Shown here piece by piece: positions 8,563 through 17,377 of a stretch of DNA of 64,000 nucleotides (position 1 is its first letter; each line of letters starts with the position of its first letter). The stretch spans positions 330,561 to 394,560 of the forward strand of contig CAWGDC010000003.1 in the NCBI GenBank assembly GCA_963821325.1, read 5' to 3'. The translations under genes and the position numbers were made by a program. Under the pieces are notes generated by a model that saw only the letters and a program-made list of their open reading frames with translations, had not been told where the DNA came from and did no database searches. Source of the stretch: PALSA-555 sp963821325 (GTDB lineage: Bacteria > Actinomycetota > Acidimicrobiia > IMCC26256 > PALSA-555).

Positions 8563-9903
8563 TCAGTCGGTCGTCGCGAAGACCCGCCAGGGCCCGGGTA
8601 CGCCCTTGAGGTCGTGTTCACCCCGGTCGGTGAGCTCCAGCCCGGATCCCGCGATCAGATCGGCCACGGTGCGAGAGACGAGCACCTCGTCTGGCGCAGC
8701 CAGCGCCTGGATGCGAGCCGCCAGGTGAACGGTCATCCCACTGATGTCCTCGCCCCGAACCTCGACCTCTCCCGTATGGAGGCCAGCTCGGATCGAGACA
8801 CCGAGGTCACGGCTGGTATCACGAATCGCACGTGCGCATTCGACCGCCCGACCTGGGCTGTCGAATCGGGCGACGATACCGTCGCCGGTCGTGTTGATCT
8901 CGGCGCCTCCAAAACGGGTGAGCTGGTGGCGCACCATGTCATCGTGGCGGTCGAGGAGGTCTCGCCCTTCTCGATCACCGATCGCAGCGAGACGCTCCGT
9001 AGAACCGACAATGTCGGTGAACAGCACGGTCGTCAAGACTCGATCGGTGCCACCACGGGTGCCGGTGAGGAACTCCTCGATCTCATCCAACAACGCTGAC
9101 ACGTTCCCGACCCAATAGAGCTCATCGGCGCCAGGCAGCTCGACGTACTTCGCGCCCGGTATGTGCTCAGCCAGATACCGACCCTGCTCCGCTCGAATGA
9201 CCCGGGTATCCCGGCGATGCAACACCAGGGTTGGCTGATTGACCTGCGACAACAATCCCCGCACGTCAGCGCGATAGCGCATCGCCAGAATGCTTCGGGC
9301 CACAGCCGGACTCGCTCCTCGCTTCCCGGCTCGATCCCACCACCTCCGAAAACCTGGGTCGCCGGCGACGCTCGGCGCGTTCAAAACCAGATCATCGAAG
9401 CCCTGCTCGACCGCGTCCACCTCGAGGTTCACCGCCAGAAACCGCTCAATGGCCTCCGGGGAAACGCCCCGATACCCCGGCCCAGACACCAACCGGGCGG
9501 TGCCATTCACCAAGATGAGGCTCGTCACCCGATCGCGATGCCCACTGGCAAGCACAATCGCTTCCGCGCAGGCCTCGGCCGCCGCGAACACCGCAGCCCC
9601 CGGCGACTCAGCCGCCTCAAGCACCGCCACCGCGTCCTCAACCCACTCCTCAAGACTCGGCGGGCTCGACGGCGCCACCGGATCCGACAACCCGATCCCA
9701 CGCCCATCGAAACGAATCACACGCCCAAACGACGCCAATCGACGCTGGAACCGCGACAGCCCCGGCTCCTCGTCCATGCTGTCAATCGGCAGCACCCCAA
9801 ACGACATCATCAACACATCCGGCGGCCCCACACCCAGCACCTGGTACGCGAGATGAACCCCACCGTTCTTCGCATACCGGACCGCCGGCAGACTCTCCAC
9901 CAT
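8563..9903 (-). CDS. alpha/beta-hydrolase-class III adenylate/guanylate cyclase fusion
   Basis: 446 residues from ATG 9903. The N-terminal ~260 residues follow the alpha/beta-hydrolase fold (VIRFDGRGIGLSDP, LILVNGTARL, QPTLVLHRRDTRVI). The nucleophile elbow, normally GxSxG, reads FAAAEACAEA and lacks the serine, so the hydrolase half is probably a binding or sensor module. The C-terminal ~180 residues are a class III nucleotide cyclase: TTVLFTDIVGSTERL (first metal Asp), INTTGDGIVARFD (second metal Asp) and GMTVHLAARIQALA (transition-state region). This architecture is common in actinobacteria. A CTGCAAG-type motif lies 54 bases upstream of the start. Confidence 0.85.
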   Translation of the reverse strand: MVESLPAVRYAKNGGVHLAYQVLGVGPPDVLMMSFGVLPIDSMDEEPGLSRFQRRLASFGRVIRFDGRGIGLSDPVAPSSPPSLEEWVEDAVAVLEAAESPGAAVFAAAEACAEAIVLASGHRDRVTSLILVNGTARLVSGPGYRGVSPEAIERFLAVNLEVDAVEQGFDDLVLNAPSVAGDPGFRRWWDRAGKRGASPAVARSILAMRYRADVRGLLSQVNQPTLVLHRRDTRVIRAEQGRYLAEHIPGAKYVELPGADELYWVGNVSALLDEIEEFLTGTRGGTDRVLTTVLFTDIVGSTERLAAIGDREGRDLLDRHDDMVRHQLTRFGGAEINTTGDGIVARFDSPGRAVECARAIRDTSRDLGVSIRAGLHTGEVEVRGEDISGMTVHLAARIQALAAPDEVLVSRTVADLIAGSGLELTDRGEHDLKGVPGPWRVFATTD

Positions 9904-10063
9904 TCCCAACAGTCTGTCTGCCAGACACGCCCGCCGACCACAGACCGACCCAGGCGCCATCCCGCTGCAAGAGCGGCCGGATCGGTTCGACCCAAACCGG
10001 ATTGAGGACGCACACCGAACAACGGGCAGACGCAAACCAGCCCATCGGTATCCCGGCCATCGC

Positions 10064-10459
10064 CACCGCTCTGCGCGCCGCGGCCGGCGCGAGCTGTGCC
10101 CCGAGCTCGTTGGTCCACCGCTGGACGTCCTCATGGCGGATCCGCGCCAGGGGGACGTCGCCCAAGGCCGGGAGGAGGTGCCTCCTGACGTAGGCCTCGT
10201 CGCGAACCAGCGTGCTCGGCCGCAGCGCCCGCTGTTGCGACTCCTGGAATTGGACGAGCCAGTCCCGGAGGCGCATCCGGCCCCGGGCCGGGTCCACCCA
10301 GGAGCCCTCGGACCGGGTGACCTCCGCTACCGCCAAGAACCGCTCGGCTTCGCTCCGTTTGGCGAACTGCTTGGAGTGTTCGCGCCCGTCCGGCCCGCGG
10401 TAGCGGGCGAGGTAGGCCGTGCGGCCACGATCCAGCTTCCGTCGTCGTATGTGACCCAT
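10064..10459 (-). pseudogene. tyrosine integrase, N-terminal fragment
   Basis: From ATG 10459, about 130 residues match the arm-binding and core-binding domains of actinobacterial site-specific integrases (LARYRGPDGREHSKQF, LRDWLVQFQESQQRALRPST, HLLPALGDVPLARI, VQRWTNEL). The homology stops near 10065 and the catalytic domain is gone. It lies about 100 bases from the 43-bp tRNA-Val repeat at 10563, the same spacing and orientation as the intact integrase at 31138-32337 has to its tRNA. It is therefore probably the remnant of a second element integrated at the same tRNA. Confidence 0.78.
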
Positions 10460-10562
10460 CGCGCTGACCGACTACCGGGCAAACCGCGGACCTTTCGCGG
10501 ACTTGGGGCAGCTCCAGCCGCTGGGACCCACAGCGGGCAACGCCGTGACCTGCGGAAATGTG

Positions 10563-10605
10563 GTGGGCGCTACTGGTTTCGAACCAGTGACCTCTGCCGT
10601 GTGAA
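10563..10605 (-). other. attachment site (att), displaced 3' half of tRNA-Val(CAC)
   Basis: A perfect 43-bp copy of 32430-32472. Read on the minus strand it runs from the anticodon loop through the T arm and acceptor 3' strand of tRNA-Val(CAC). The rest of the tRNA is absent. With the full tRNA 21.9 kb to the right, the pair forms the two ends of an integrated element. Confidence 0.88.
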
Positions 10606-10651
10606 CCCGAAAATGGCTGTTCCTCGAAGTCCGTTCGGATCCGTTTGACCT

Positions 10652-12153
10652 GTTTGTGTCCCTAGAAGTGGTGTAACTCGGGGGGTCCACCTATGAGGTG
10701 GGCCACCGCGTGATCCTCAGCGTGATCCGTCCAAGGAACACACGAAGGAGACACCACGGTGGCCCTCTCTCAGTCTGACCTTATCGACCTGCTCGACGCG
10801 ATCCGTGCTGGCGGGGATCTCGATGTTGTTCGACGCTCGGTGGAGCTGGTGCTCCAGGCCCTGATCGAAGCCGAGGCGACGGAGGTGATCGGCGCGGAGC
10901 CTCATGAGCGCACCCCGGCGCGCACGACCCAGCGCAACGGGGCCCGGGAGCGGCTGTTGTCGACGAAGGCCGGGGATGTGGAGCTGCGGATCCCCAAACT
11001 CAGGAAGGGGTCGTTCTTCCCGGCGGTGCTCGAGCGTCGTCGTCGCATCGACCGGGCGTTGTTCGCGGTGGTGATCGAGGCCTACGTGCACGGCGTCTCG
11101 ACTCGGAAGGTGGATGATCTGGTCGCCGCGCTGGGCCTGGAATTGGGGATCTCCAAGTCCGAGGTGTCCCGGATCTGCGTCGAGCTCGACACCACCCTGG
11201 AGGCCTTCCGAACCAGGTCCTTGGAGCACGTCGAGTTCCCGTACGTGTTCTTGGATGCCACCTACGTCAAGGCCCGCGTGGGCGGGCGGGTGCTGGCCCG
11301 AGCGGTCGTGATCGCCACCGGGGTCACCCGCGCCGGCGACCGGGAGGTGCTCGGTTGTGACGTCGGCGACTCCGAAGACGGAGCCTTTTGGACCGCCTTC
11401 CTGCGCTCGCTGCGGGCCCGGGGGCTGAGCGGGGTCCGGCTGGTGATCTCGGATGCCCACCAAGGCCTCGTCAACGCGATCGGCGCGGTGCTGTTGGGAA
11501 CCAGCTGGCAGCGCTGTCGGGTGCACTTCATGCGCAACGTGCTCGCCAAGATCCCCAAGGCCTCCGGCGAGATGGTCGCCGCCGCGATCCGAACCATCTT
11601 CGCTCAACCCGACGCCACCCACGTCCAAGCCCAGTTCGACGAGATCACCACCATGTTGGGCCGTCAGTTCCCCGTCGTCGCCGACATGCTCACCGACGCC
11701 CGCGCCGACCTGCTCGCCTTCACCAGCTTCCCGGCATTGCACTGGAAGAAGATCTGGTCGACCAACCCGCTCGAACGGGTCAACAAAGAGATCAAACGCC
11801 GAACCAACGTCGTCGGCATCTTTCCCAACGAAGCCGCCCTGACGCGTCTCGTCACCGCGGTCATCGCCGAGACCCACGACGAATGGCAGGTCTGCGACCG
11901 TCGCTACCTCTCCGAAGGCTCCATGAACAAGCTCTACGAACAACCCGCCCCAGAGCCCGTCGCGACGCTCACCCCCGCGATCGCGTCATGAGCAACAAAA
12001 CCCGCCCCCTACGTTTCGATATCAGCCACGTTCGCGACGCCGCCGGCACGAGACCCCCGCCGAAATTGCGTCACCGCACAGCACACGTCAACATCACCAT
12101 CGAGAAGCACGCCGGGGATCACACGCACTTACACCACCCGGCGGGGCACGGCC
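10652..12153 (+). mobile_element. IS256-family insertion sequence, copy 1
   Basis: About 1502 bp. The left terminus begins GTTTGTGTCCC at 10652. The right terminus (minus strand from 12153) begins GGCCGTGCCCC. Aligned over 25 bases they share 16, including an identical inner GTGGTGTAA block. Flanking 8-mers TTTGACCT (10644-10651) and TCTGACCT (12154-12161) differ by one base and fit an 8-bp target duplication. A second copy starts at 63469 with the same left end and the same 107-base leader before the transposase start. Confidence 0.85.
10759..11991 (+). CDS. IS256-family transposase (Mutator/MULE type)
   Basis: 410 residues starting at GTG 10759, eight bases after an AAGGAG ribosome site (10745-10750). 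The protein shows the family layout: N-terminal region ending in 'ARTTQRNGARERLLSTKAG', catalytic core with YVFLDATYVKAR (first Asp), LVISDAHQGLVNAI (second Asp, with the CxxH-type WQRCRVHFMRNV downstream) and WSTNPLERVNKEIKRR (catalytic Glu). The frame is intact, so the element may be active. It interrupts the int-distal end of the integrated element. Confidence 0.92.
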   Translation: MALSQSDLIDLLDAIRAGGDLDVVRRSVELVLQALIEAEATEVIGAEPHERTPARTTQRNGARERLLSTKAGDVELRIPKLRKGSFFPAVLERRRRIDRALFAVVIEAYVHGVSTRKVDDLVAALGLELGISKSEVSRICVELDTTLEAFRTRSLEHVEFPYVFLDATYVKARVGGRVLARAVVIATGVTRAGDREVLGCDVGDSEDGAFWTAFLRSLRARGLSGVRLVISDAHQGLVNAIGAVLLGTSWQRCRVHFMRNVLAKIPKASGEMVAAAIRTIFAQPDATHVQAQFDEITTMLGRQFPVVADMLTDARADLLAFTSFPALHWKKIWSTNPLERVNKEIKRRTNVVGIFPNEAALTRLVTAVIAETHDEWQVCDRRYLSEGSMNKLYEQPAPEPVATLTPAIAS

Positions 12154-12161
12154 TCTGACCT

Positions 12162-12260
12162 TGTCAGAGCCTGTATAGCGGATACGAATGGACACCAATG
12201 GACACCAACGGCGAAGGCAATTCTGGGACACATTCAGGGATGCCTTGAGCAGTGAGATGT
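12162..12260. other. int-distal element end, right half (split from 10606-10651 by the IS)
   Basis: Removing the IS256 copy joins 10606-10651 to this stretch. The restored order (GTTCCTCGAAGTCCGT, CCGTTTGACCTTGTCAG, TGTATAGCGGATACGAATGG, then AATTCTGGGACAC) closely parallels 62080-62165 and in part 63215-63330. It looks like a conserved recombinase arm region beside an attachment core. Confidence 0.6.
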
Positions 12261-12273
12261 AGGCACTCGTGGG

Positions 12274-12705
12274 TCAAGGCGTCTGGTGCGTCGCCACAGG
12301 AACGACCTCGATGAGATCATCCAAGAGCTGAAAGTCCCTCGGGTTCAACGTGTACAGGGCCATTTCGTTGGCGAGTGCGACACTCGCGATGAGGAGGTCG
12401 ACCGCCCGTTGGCCTCGTGCCTTGCGACCCGCACCAGCCACCGCTGCATACACCCGCCCATAGGCTCGTGCTGCCTCGGCGTCGAATGGCAGTGGATCGA
12501 AGGTTGCCTCGGCCCGTTGGAGCAGCTCTTGACGTCGTCCCCGCTCGTCAGCGCTCGACGCGGCGTGGGGCCCGGCTGCGAGCTCGGCCATGGTGATCGC
12601 CGACACGGCCAGCTCTTGGGGCAGCGCAGCAGCCTCGAGATGCCCTAACTCGATGACCGCGGACGTGTCGAGCAGGCCGCGAACTTCTCCGGTCAATTCA
12701 GCCAC
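12274..12705 (-). CDS. vapC: VapC-type PIN-domain toxin
   Basis: 143 residues from GTG 12705, which overlaps the antitoxin stop by 8 bases. PIN-domain acidic residues are in the expected places: LLDTSAVIELG (first Asp), ITMAELAAG (Glu), RAVDLLIASVALANEMALYTLN (Asp) and NPRDFQLL (last Asp). VapC toxins are Mg-dependent RNases that usually cut tRNA or rRNA and are held inactive by VapB. Overlap with the antitoxin gene directly upstream supports the pair. Confidence 0.88.
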   Translation of the reverse strand: MAELTGEVRGLLDTSAVIELGHLEAAALPQELAVSAITMAELAAGPHAASSADERGRRQELLQRAEATFDPLPFDAEAARAYGRVYAAVAGAGRKARGQRAVDLLIASVALANEMALYTLNPRDFQLLDDLIEVVPVATHQTP

Positions 12706-12952
12706 GCGGCGCCGCGCCCTGGTCGAGCACGCGGTCGACGTCGGCCCGGAACCGCTCCCAATCGAGCGGCTCCGCCGAGGCGAAGGCGGCGACCGCCACC
12801 GCAGCGGCGACGAAGCGTTGCCGGCGGACCGGGTGCAGCTCACCGACCGGGACTCCGTTGCGTGTCACGACGAACGATTCCCCTCGATCAAGCTCGCGCA
12901 TGATCTCGCCGCTCTCGTTCCGAAGCTCCCGTTGGGTGATCTGCCGTGCCAT
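12698..12952 (-). CDS. vapB: VapB-type Phd/YefM-family antitoxin
   Basis: 84 residues from ATG 12950-12952. N-terminus ARQITQRELRNESGEIMREL with FVVTRNGVPVGELHPV is the Phd/YefM DNA-binding and dimerisation fold; the C-terminal half (LDWERFRADVDRVLDQ) would bind the toxin. A TACACT-like -10 box lies just upstream of the start (12955-12970). These antitoxins normally repress their own operon. Confidence 0.88.
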   Translation of the reverse strand: MARQITQRELRNESGEIMRELDRGESFVVTRNGVPVGELHPVRRQRFVAAAVAVAAFASAEPLDWERFRADVDRVLDQGAAPRG

Positions 12953-13039
12953 TGACGTAGTGTAGCACACGTGCGACGGACGGGGTGTAGCCTTGTGATG
13001 ACCGGCCAACCGGTGGAGGCGGTTCGCGACCATGGCAGC

Positions 13040-13654
13040 GTGAAGTTCGCAACCTCCGTGGGACACCTCGAGAGCGTCGGCCAGCAGGCCAACGAGTTCC
13101 TGCGGCTCAGAGACTCGGACATCGGCTGGCCACTTGACGAACTCTGGGTTGGCAGCGAGCTGCTCGATGGTCCAGCCGAGATCGAAGCGACGCCGCTCGT
13201 CCTTGTGCTCGACGCGCCCCCTGAGGACCTGCCGTGGCTGGCCTTGCATCCCGCCGGCGACTGGATCTGCGAACAGCTGCGTCTCACGAAGCGTCCGATC
13301 TCCTGGCGATATCGGCCGAGCGTCTACCCGCCATGGAACTGCCGGGATCGCCGAGTGCTCCGCTTTTGGTCCACCAGCGCCGGCTATGACAGCGGCGTGA
13401 TCGAGGCCCTACAGGCGCGGCACTTCGATCAGCTCCAGATCGTCGCACCTAGCCAAAGTGAGTTCGCGGCACAACTCCAGACCGAACTCGACCTGTGCCA
13501 ACACCACCTGCAAGACATCCTCGACCACTACTGGGACGCTGACTGGCGGCGTCATCACAAAGGCTTCGGGATCAACCCCGAGGACCACCTCTGGCGAGCC
13601 GCCGCGGCGGTCCGAGAGATCGAGACCGCTCTCGATCCACGGTCGGCGCGCTGA
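13040..13654 (+). CDS. DUF7711-like protein of unknown function
   Basis: About 204 residues from GTG 13040; in-frame alternatives are ATG 12998 and GTG 13013. It resembles a family of actinobacterial proteins with a conserved N-terminal VKFATSVGHLESV, a central 'LVLDAPPEDLPWLALHP', a Trp/Arg-rich PISWRYRPSVYPPWN and a C-terminal 'HYWDADWRRHHKGFGINPEDHLWRAA' region. No catalytic motif is evident. It lies between VapBC and a DUF3024 gene. Assignment is from remembered family features, so moderate. Confidence 0.6.
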   Translation: MKFATSVGHLESVGQQANEFLRLRDSDIGWPLDELWVGSELLDGPAEIEATPLVLVLDAPPEDLPWLALHPAGDWICEQLRLTKRPISWRYRPSVYPPWNCRDRRVLRFWSTSAGYDSGVIEALQARHFDQLQIVAPSQSEFAAQLQTELDLCQHHLQDILDHYWDADWRRHHKGFGINPEDHLWRAAAAVREIETALDPRSAR

Positions 13655-13757
13655 TCCGTGATCCAGGGGCTTTGCACTCGGTGCAGCGCACGGTGAGCGA
13701 AACTCACCGCTCATGCGACGCGGCAGCAACCTGGGGCTGAGGCCTTATTCTCGGGCC

Positions 13758-14099
13758 GTGGCGACCACTCCGCTCCCCGACCTGGATATCGAGAAGGTAC
13801 AGCGTGCGTGTCGCCGCCGGGTCCCTGAACAACTCAAGGACGAGATCCGCCTCGAGGTGACGGTGAAAGGCAAGCGCGTCTCCATCCACGAGCAGCGTCC
13901 GGTCTGGCGCGGCGCGCCCGGCGATTGGACCTCGATGCCGATCGCACAACTCCGCTACGAAGGCGAGGAACTCTGGACCCTCTACTTCGGCGACCGCCGC
14001 GGCAAGTGGACCCGATACTTCGAGCTCGAACCTCGCCAGCCCATCGATGTCATCATCAACGAAGTCGACACCGATCCGACCGGCATCTTCTGGGGTTAA
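13758..14099 (+). CDS. DUF3024-like protein of unknown function
   Basis: 113 residues from GTG 13758 (ATG 13713 is possible). Conserved family features: RVPEQLKDEIRLEVTVKGKRV near the N-terminus, 'IHEQRPVWRG', 'QLRYEGEELWTLYFGDRRGKWTRY' and the terminal DTDPTGIFWG. Small soluble protein without signal or transmembrane segment. Function not known. Confidence 0.7.
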   Translation: MATTPLPDLDIEKVQRACRRRVPEQLKDEIRLEVTVKGKRVSIHEQRPVWRGAPGDWTSMPIAQLRYEGEELWTLYFGDRRGKWTRYFELEPRQPIDVIINEVDTDPTGIFWG

Positions 14100-14142
14100 G
14101 ACGCCCATTGGAGAAGCTGGGATTGCACTGACATGAACCGCG

Positions 14143-14260
14143 ACTTGCAAGGGCGGTGCAGGCGCCCGCTAAAGCCCTGGTCACAGGCCAATATCCCTCT
14201 GACCTGCCCAGGGTCGTTGCTTTTCGTCGCCGTCATTCCACGGACTTGTTGTGGACTGGC
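14143..14260 (+). repeat. dispersed repeat related to 51589-51732
   Basis: CTTGCAAGG, TGCAGGCGCCCGC, CCCTGGTCACAG, TGACCTGCCC and CATTCCACGGAC occur in the same order and similar spacing in 51589-51732. ATGAACCGCG plus CTTG at 14133 is also seen at 62057. The rest of 14100-14365 has no supportable gene. Confidence 0.65.
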
Positions 14261-14365
14261 CGAGCTGGCGTCCCAGTGTTGTGGAATCGAGGCGGTTGGA
14301 TCAGCCGGGATCCGGCCCTGCTCCTCCGGCGCCGACCGTTCCTGCCACGCCACCGAACTCAATTG

Positions 14366-15672
14366 TCACTGCAGGAGGTCGAGTTTCACCGTCGCCACGT
14401 CGTTCGGTGCGCACGCGAACGTTCCGGGCGTCGTGGGGTCGACGCGCACGAACTTGCCGTCCTTGATCTGCATTACGACGGTGCAACCGAGGGAGCGCCG
14501 CCCCCCCAGGTCGATGGGTGAGATCATGCCGCCGGCGTCGAAGCGATGGATCTTCGCGAGCGCTGCGAGGACGGCGCTTCGGGTCACGCCGTTCTCGCCA
14601 CTCTGGTGCACCACCGCGTCGACGGCGTCTTGGAGCGCGAGTGTTGCCGCGAACGCCTGCGGTGCGTACCCGTCGACCTTCGTCGGGTCGGTGTAGTGGA
14701 TGAAGTTAGCCAGCGTGGCGTTCGACTTCGTCTCGTTGAAGGGCAGGAATTGGAGCCGGACGTAGTTGCCCTCGATGGTGGGCTCACCCTGCGCGATGAC
14801 CTTCGGGTCGTAGCACGGTAGCTCGCAGTCCCAGACCTTTACACCGTTCACGCCCTGTGCCGCTGCCTCCTGGCGCAGGGGTGGAAACGGCACGCGAGCG
14901 AAGACGTAGTTGGCGCCGGTCGAACTGATTTGCTGCACCGCGGGCGTGAACTGTGGACGGGTCGCGCTCGAGGCTCAGGCTCGCCTGGCCGACCTTGTTC
15001 ACGCCCGCGGCTTCGATCGCTCCTACGGCAGCGAGCGTCGAATTCACGATGGCGGTCAGGTCGTTCGGGATTAGGAAGAATCCCTTGAGCTTGCCGAACT
15101 TCTTCTGGTAGTACGCGATGCCCGCCGCGTTGTAGCGGTAGGTCTGCGGGTGGTCGTTCTGGGTGTCGCATACCAGGTTCGGCGGGTTCAGTGGGAACGC
15201 CACCGGCGAGCACTGCTGTGCGACCTCGGTCGTCACGAGGGGCAGGTCTGGGATCCCGGTTGCTGCGCCCCGTGCGTCACGACACCCGACCTCGTCGTCG
15301 ACATTGCTGAGGAACAGCGCTGACGTCGCCACCAGGGCGAAGTCGCGGGAGCAGGCCGTGATGATCGCGTTTCGTGCCTCCGTCGCGGCCGAGGTGAGAG
15401 TCGATGAAGTCGACGACGACCTTGCGGCCGGCGAGCCCGCCGTGGGCGTTCAGGTACTTGGCGGCACCCTGCACACCCGCGACGGCACCCGCGAAGAAGC
15501 CGGGGTAGACGGGGTTGTCGACGTCGGCGACGACGGCGATGCGAATTTGGGTGGGGGTCACCCCGATCTCGGTGCTCTGGAGCGTTGGGGCGCGGTGCGT
15601 GTCCGCGCCGGCCACGCTCGGGGTTATGAGAATGACCGCCATCACCGCCATGAGCAATCGAACGCGTCGCAT
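14366..15672 (-). CDS. branched-chain amino acid-type ABC transporter substrate-binding protein (frameshifted)
   Basis: Read from ATG 15672 with a signal peptide (RRVRLLMAVMAVILITPSVAGA) followed by a type I periplasmic-binding fold: IRIAVVADVDNPVYPGFFAG, AAKYLNAHGGLAGRKVVVDFIDS, then in a second frame (15332-14950) LPLVTTEVAQQC and GKLKGFFLIPNDL, then a third frame (14938-14366) YVFARVPFPPLR and QDAVDAVVHQSG to the stop. Two frameshifts (about 15370 and 14945) break one gene of ~435 codons. Given the many similar breaks nearby they are probably sequence errors. It likely delivers a ligand to a LivFGHM-type importer, none of whose other parts are nearby. It lies downstream of and co-directional with tetR. 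Confidence 0.72.
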
Positions 15673-15699
15673 GTCGTGTTCCCCCTGCACTCGAGCGCC

Positions 15700-16387
15700 T
15701 CAGGCGCTTGCTTTCGCCCGCTTCCGCGCGTGGGTGACCATCCGCTCAAGCTGGGCGACGGTCCACCCGACGACTCGACGGAACCCGTCGTCGCGCATGT
15801 CGTCGAACTGGGGGACGAGGCGGGTGACGCGCGCCGTGTCCGCGCTGTCCAGCCGTTCGATGCTGGCCCGGACCCGCTCGTCTTGGAGGTGGGGCGGGCT
15901 CGCCGCCTCGATCATGGCGTGGCCCATCGTCGTGGTCGCGACCCAATAGATCGCCTCCGCGACGAGGTGCTCGTCGTCGAGGCCGCATGCCTCGAAGATG
16001 CTGGCGAGCTGCGCCGCGCCGACGAGCCATTCGGTGGACTCGCCGCTCGCCATCAGCTGCACGAGCTGTGGCACTCGTCGGGCCCGCTCGTAGACCGCGA
16101 GCATCCACCCGGCGACCTGTTCCTGCCAGCTGCCCGCGCCCAGCGGGGGGCTGGGCTCGAAGAGCACGTAACGCGCGCACCGCGGCCACGAGGTCGTCAC
16201 GGTCCTTGAAGTGCCGGTAGAGCGACATCGGCTTCGCCCCGACCGCTTCCGCGGCGCGCGCGACGGTGAGCGGCGCGTCGGCGTCGGCGAGGAGCATGTC
16301 CGCGACCGCAGCGGTGATCCGCTCGCGGGACAGGCGAGGCGGCCGGCCTCGGCGGCGCGTCGGCTGCACGGTCTGGGTCGCCTCCAC
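15700..16387 (-). CDS. TetR-family regulator (frameshifted)
   Basis: From ATG 16387: GRPPRLSRERITAAVADMLL, then the helix-turn-helix (LTVARAAEAVGAKPMSLYRHFKDRDDLV). An apparent one-base insertion near 16180 moves the ligand-binding domain (YVLFEPSPPLGAG to the stop at 15700, with a TetR_C-like LVAEAIYWVATTTMGHAMIE) to another frame. It is divergent from an SDR-amidohydrolase-oxidoreductase operon and probably controls it and the substrate-binding protein gene through the palindrome at 16398-16408. Confidence 0.78.
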
Positions 16388-16397
16388 TTGACTTTGA

Positions 16398-16408
16398 GTA
16401 TGGCATAC
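16398..16408. promoter_or_regulatory. candidate TetR operator
   Basis: GTATGGCATAC, a perfect inverted repeat around one central base, lies in the 65-bp gap between the divergent tetR and SDR genes. It sits just after a TTGACT (16388-16393) that could be a -35 box for the operon. Confidence 0.55.
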
Positions 16409-16452
16409 GCTAAGTCTCGGGCCTAGGGCGACAGGAGACCGGGGGACCTCGG

Positions 16453-17377
16453 ATGGCTCGGGCGCTGGCAGGACGAGTGGCGGTCGTCACCGGGGCGAGC
16501 AAAAACATCGGCAAGGGCATCGCGCTGGAACTCGCGGCCAGCGGCGCGACCGCCTACCTGACGGCGCGCACCCTCGCCGATGCGCCTGGCCAGCTCGGCA
16601 GCCTTGAGCGCACGGCAGCCGAGATCGAGCGCGAGGGCGGGCGTGCCGTCCCGATCGCCTGCGACCACGCCGACGACGCGCGAGGTCGACGCGGTGTTCG
16701 ACCGCATCGCCGCCGAGGAGGGTCGCCTTGACCTCGTCGTCAACGTCGCCTCCCCAGACTTCTCGGCGATGGTGGGCGTGCCGTTCTGGGAGCGCCCGCT
16801 GGAGGACATGTCCCTTTGCCTCGAGATCGGTCCGCGGTCGAACTACGTGACCACCGTGCTGGCGGCTCGTCGGTTCATGATCCCGCAGCGCTCGGGTGTC
16901 ATCGTGAACATCTCGTCGCACGGCGCCGAGTCGTATCTCTTGTCGGTCGCCTACGGCGCCGGCAAGGCGGCGATCGACCGGATCACCCGCGACACCGCGT
17001 TCGAGCTGAAGCCCCACGGCATCGCGGTCGTGTCGCTCTGGCCGGGCCTCGTGCTCACCGAAGGGCTGCTGGCGAACACGACCGTTTCCGACGACGGCCG
17101 CCGACTGCTCCACGGCCTCGACGTCGACTTCGGTGAGAGCCCGAAGTTCAACGGAAAGGCGGTCGTCGCTCTCGCGAGCGACGCCGACATCCTCGAGCGA
17201 ACCGGCGGCTCCTTTCGTTCCAGCCGCCTCGCCCGCGAGTACGGGTTCACCGAGGACGACGGGTCGCTCCCCCCCGAGCTGCCGGAGGGGCTGGCGTCCC
17301 TCATGGACGCCGGAGACATCCCCGACTACTGGCGCGGCGTCGAGCGCTCCGCCGGGACGCCGGGGGTCGCGCAATGA
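16453..17377 (+). CDS. SDR-family oxidoreductase (frameshifted)
   Basis: Reads MARALAGRVAVVTGASKNIGKGI (TGxxxGxG cofactor motif) to about 16675. A one-base insertion then moves the frame and the gene continues EVDAVFDRIAAEEGRLDLVVNVAS (NAG-like motif altered to NVA) through a catalytic region with IVNISSHGAESYLLSVAYGAGKAAIDR (Ser and YxxxK). Total about 308 codons, resembling the DHRS1-like branch of short-chain dehydrogenases. NAD(P)-dependent interconversion of an alcohol and carbonyl is the expected reaction. The stop overlaps the next gene by 4 bases (ATGA), so it is the first gene of a coupled operon. Confidence 0.78.
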
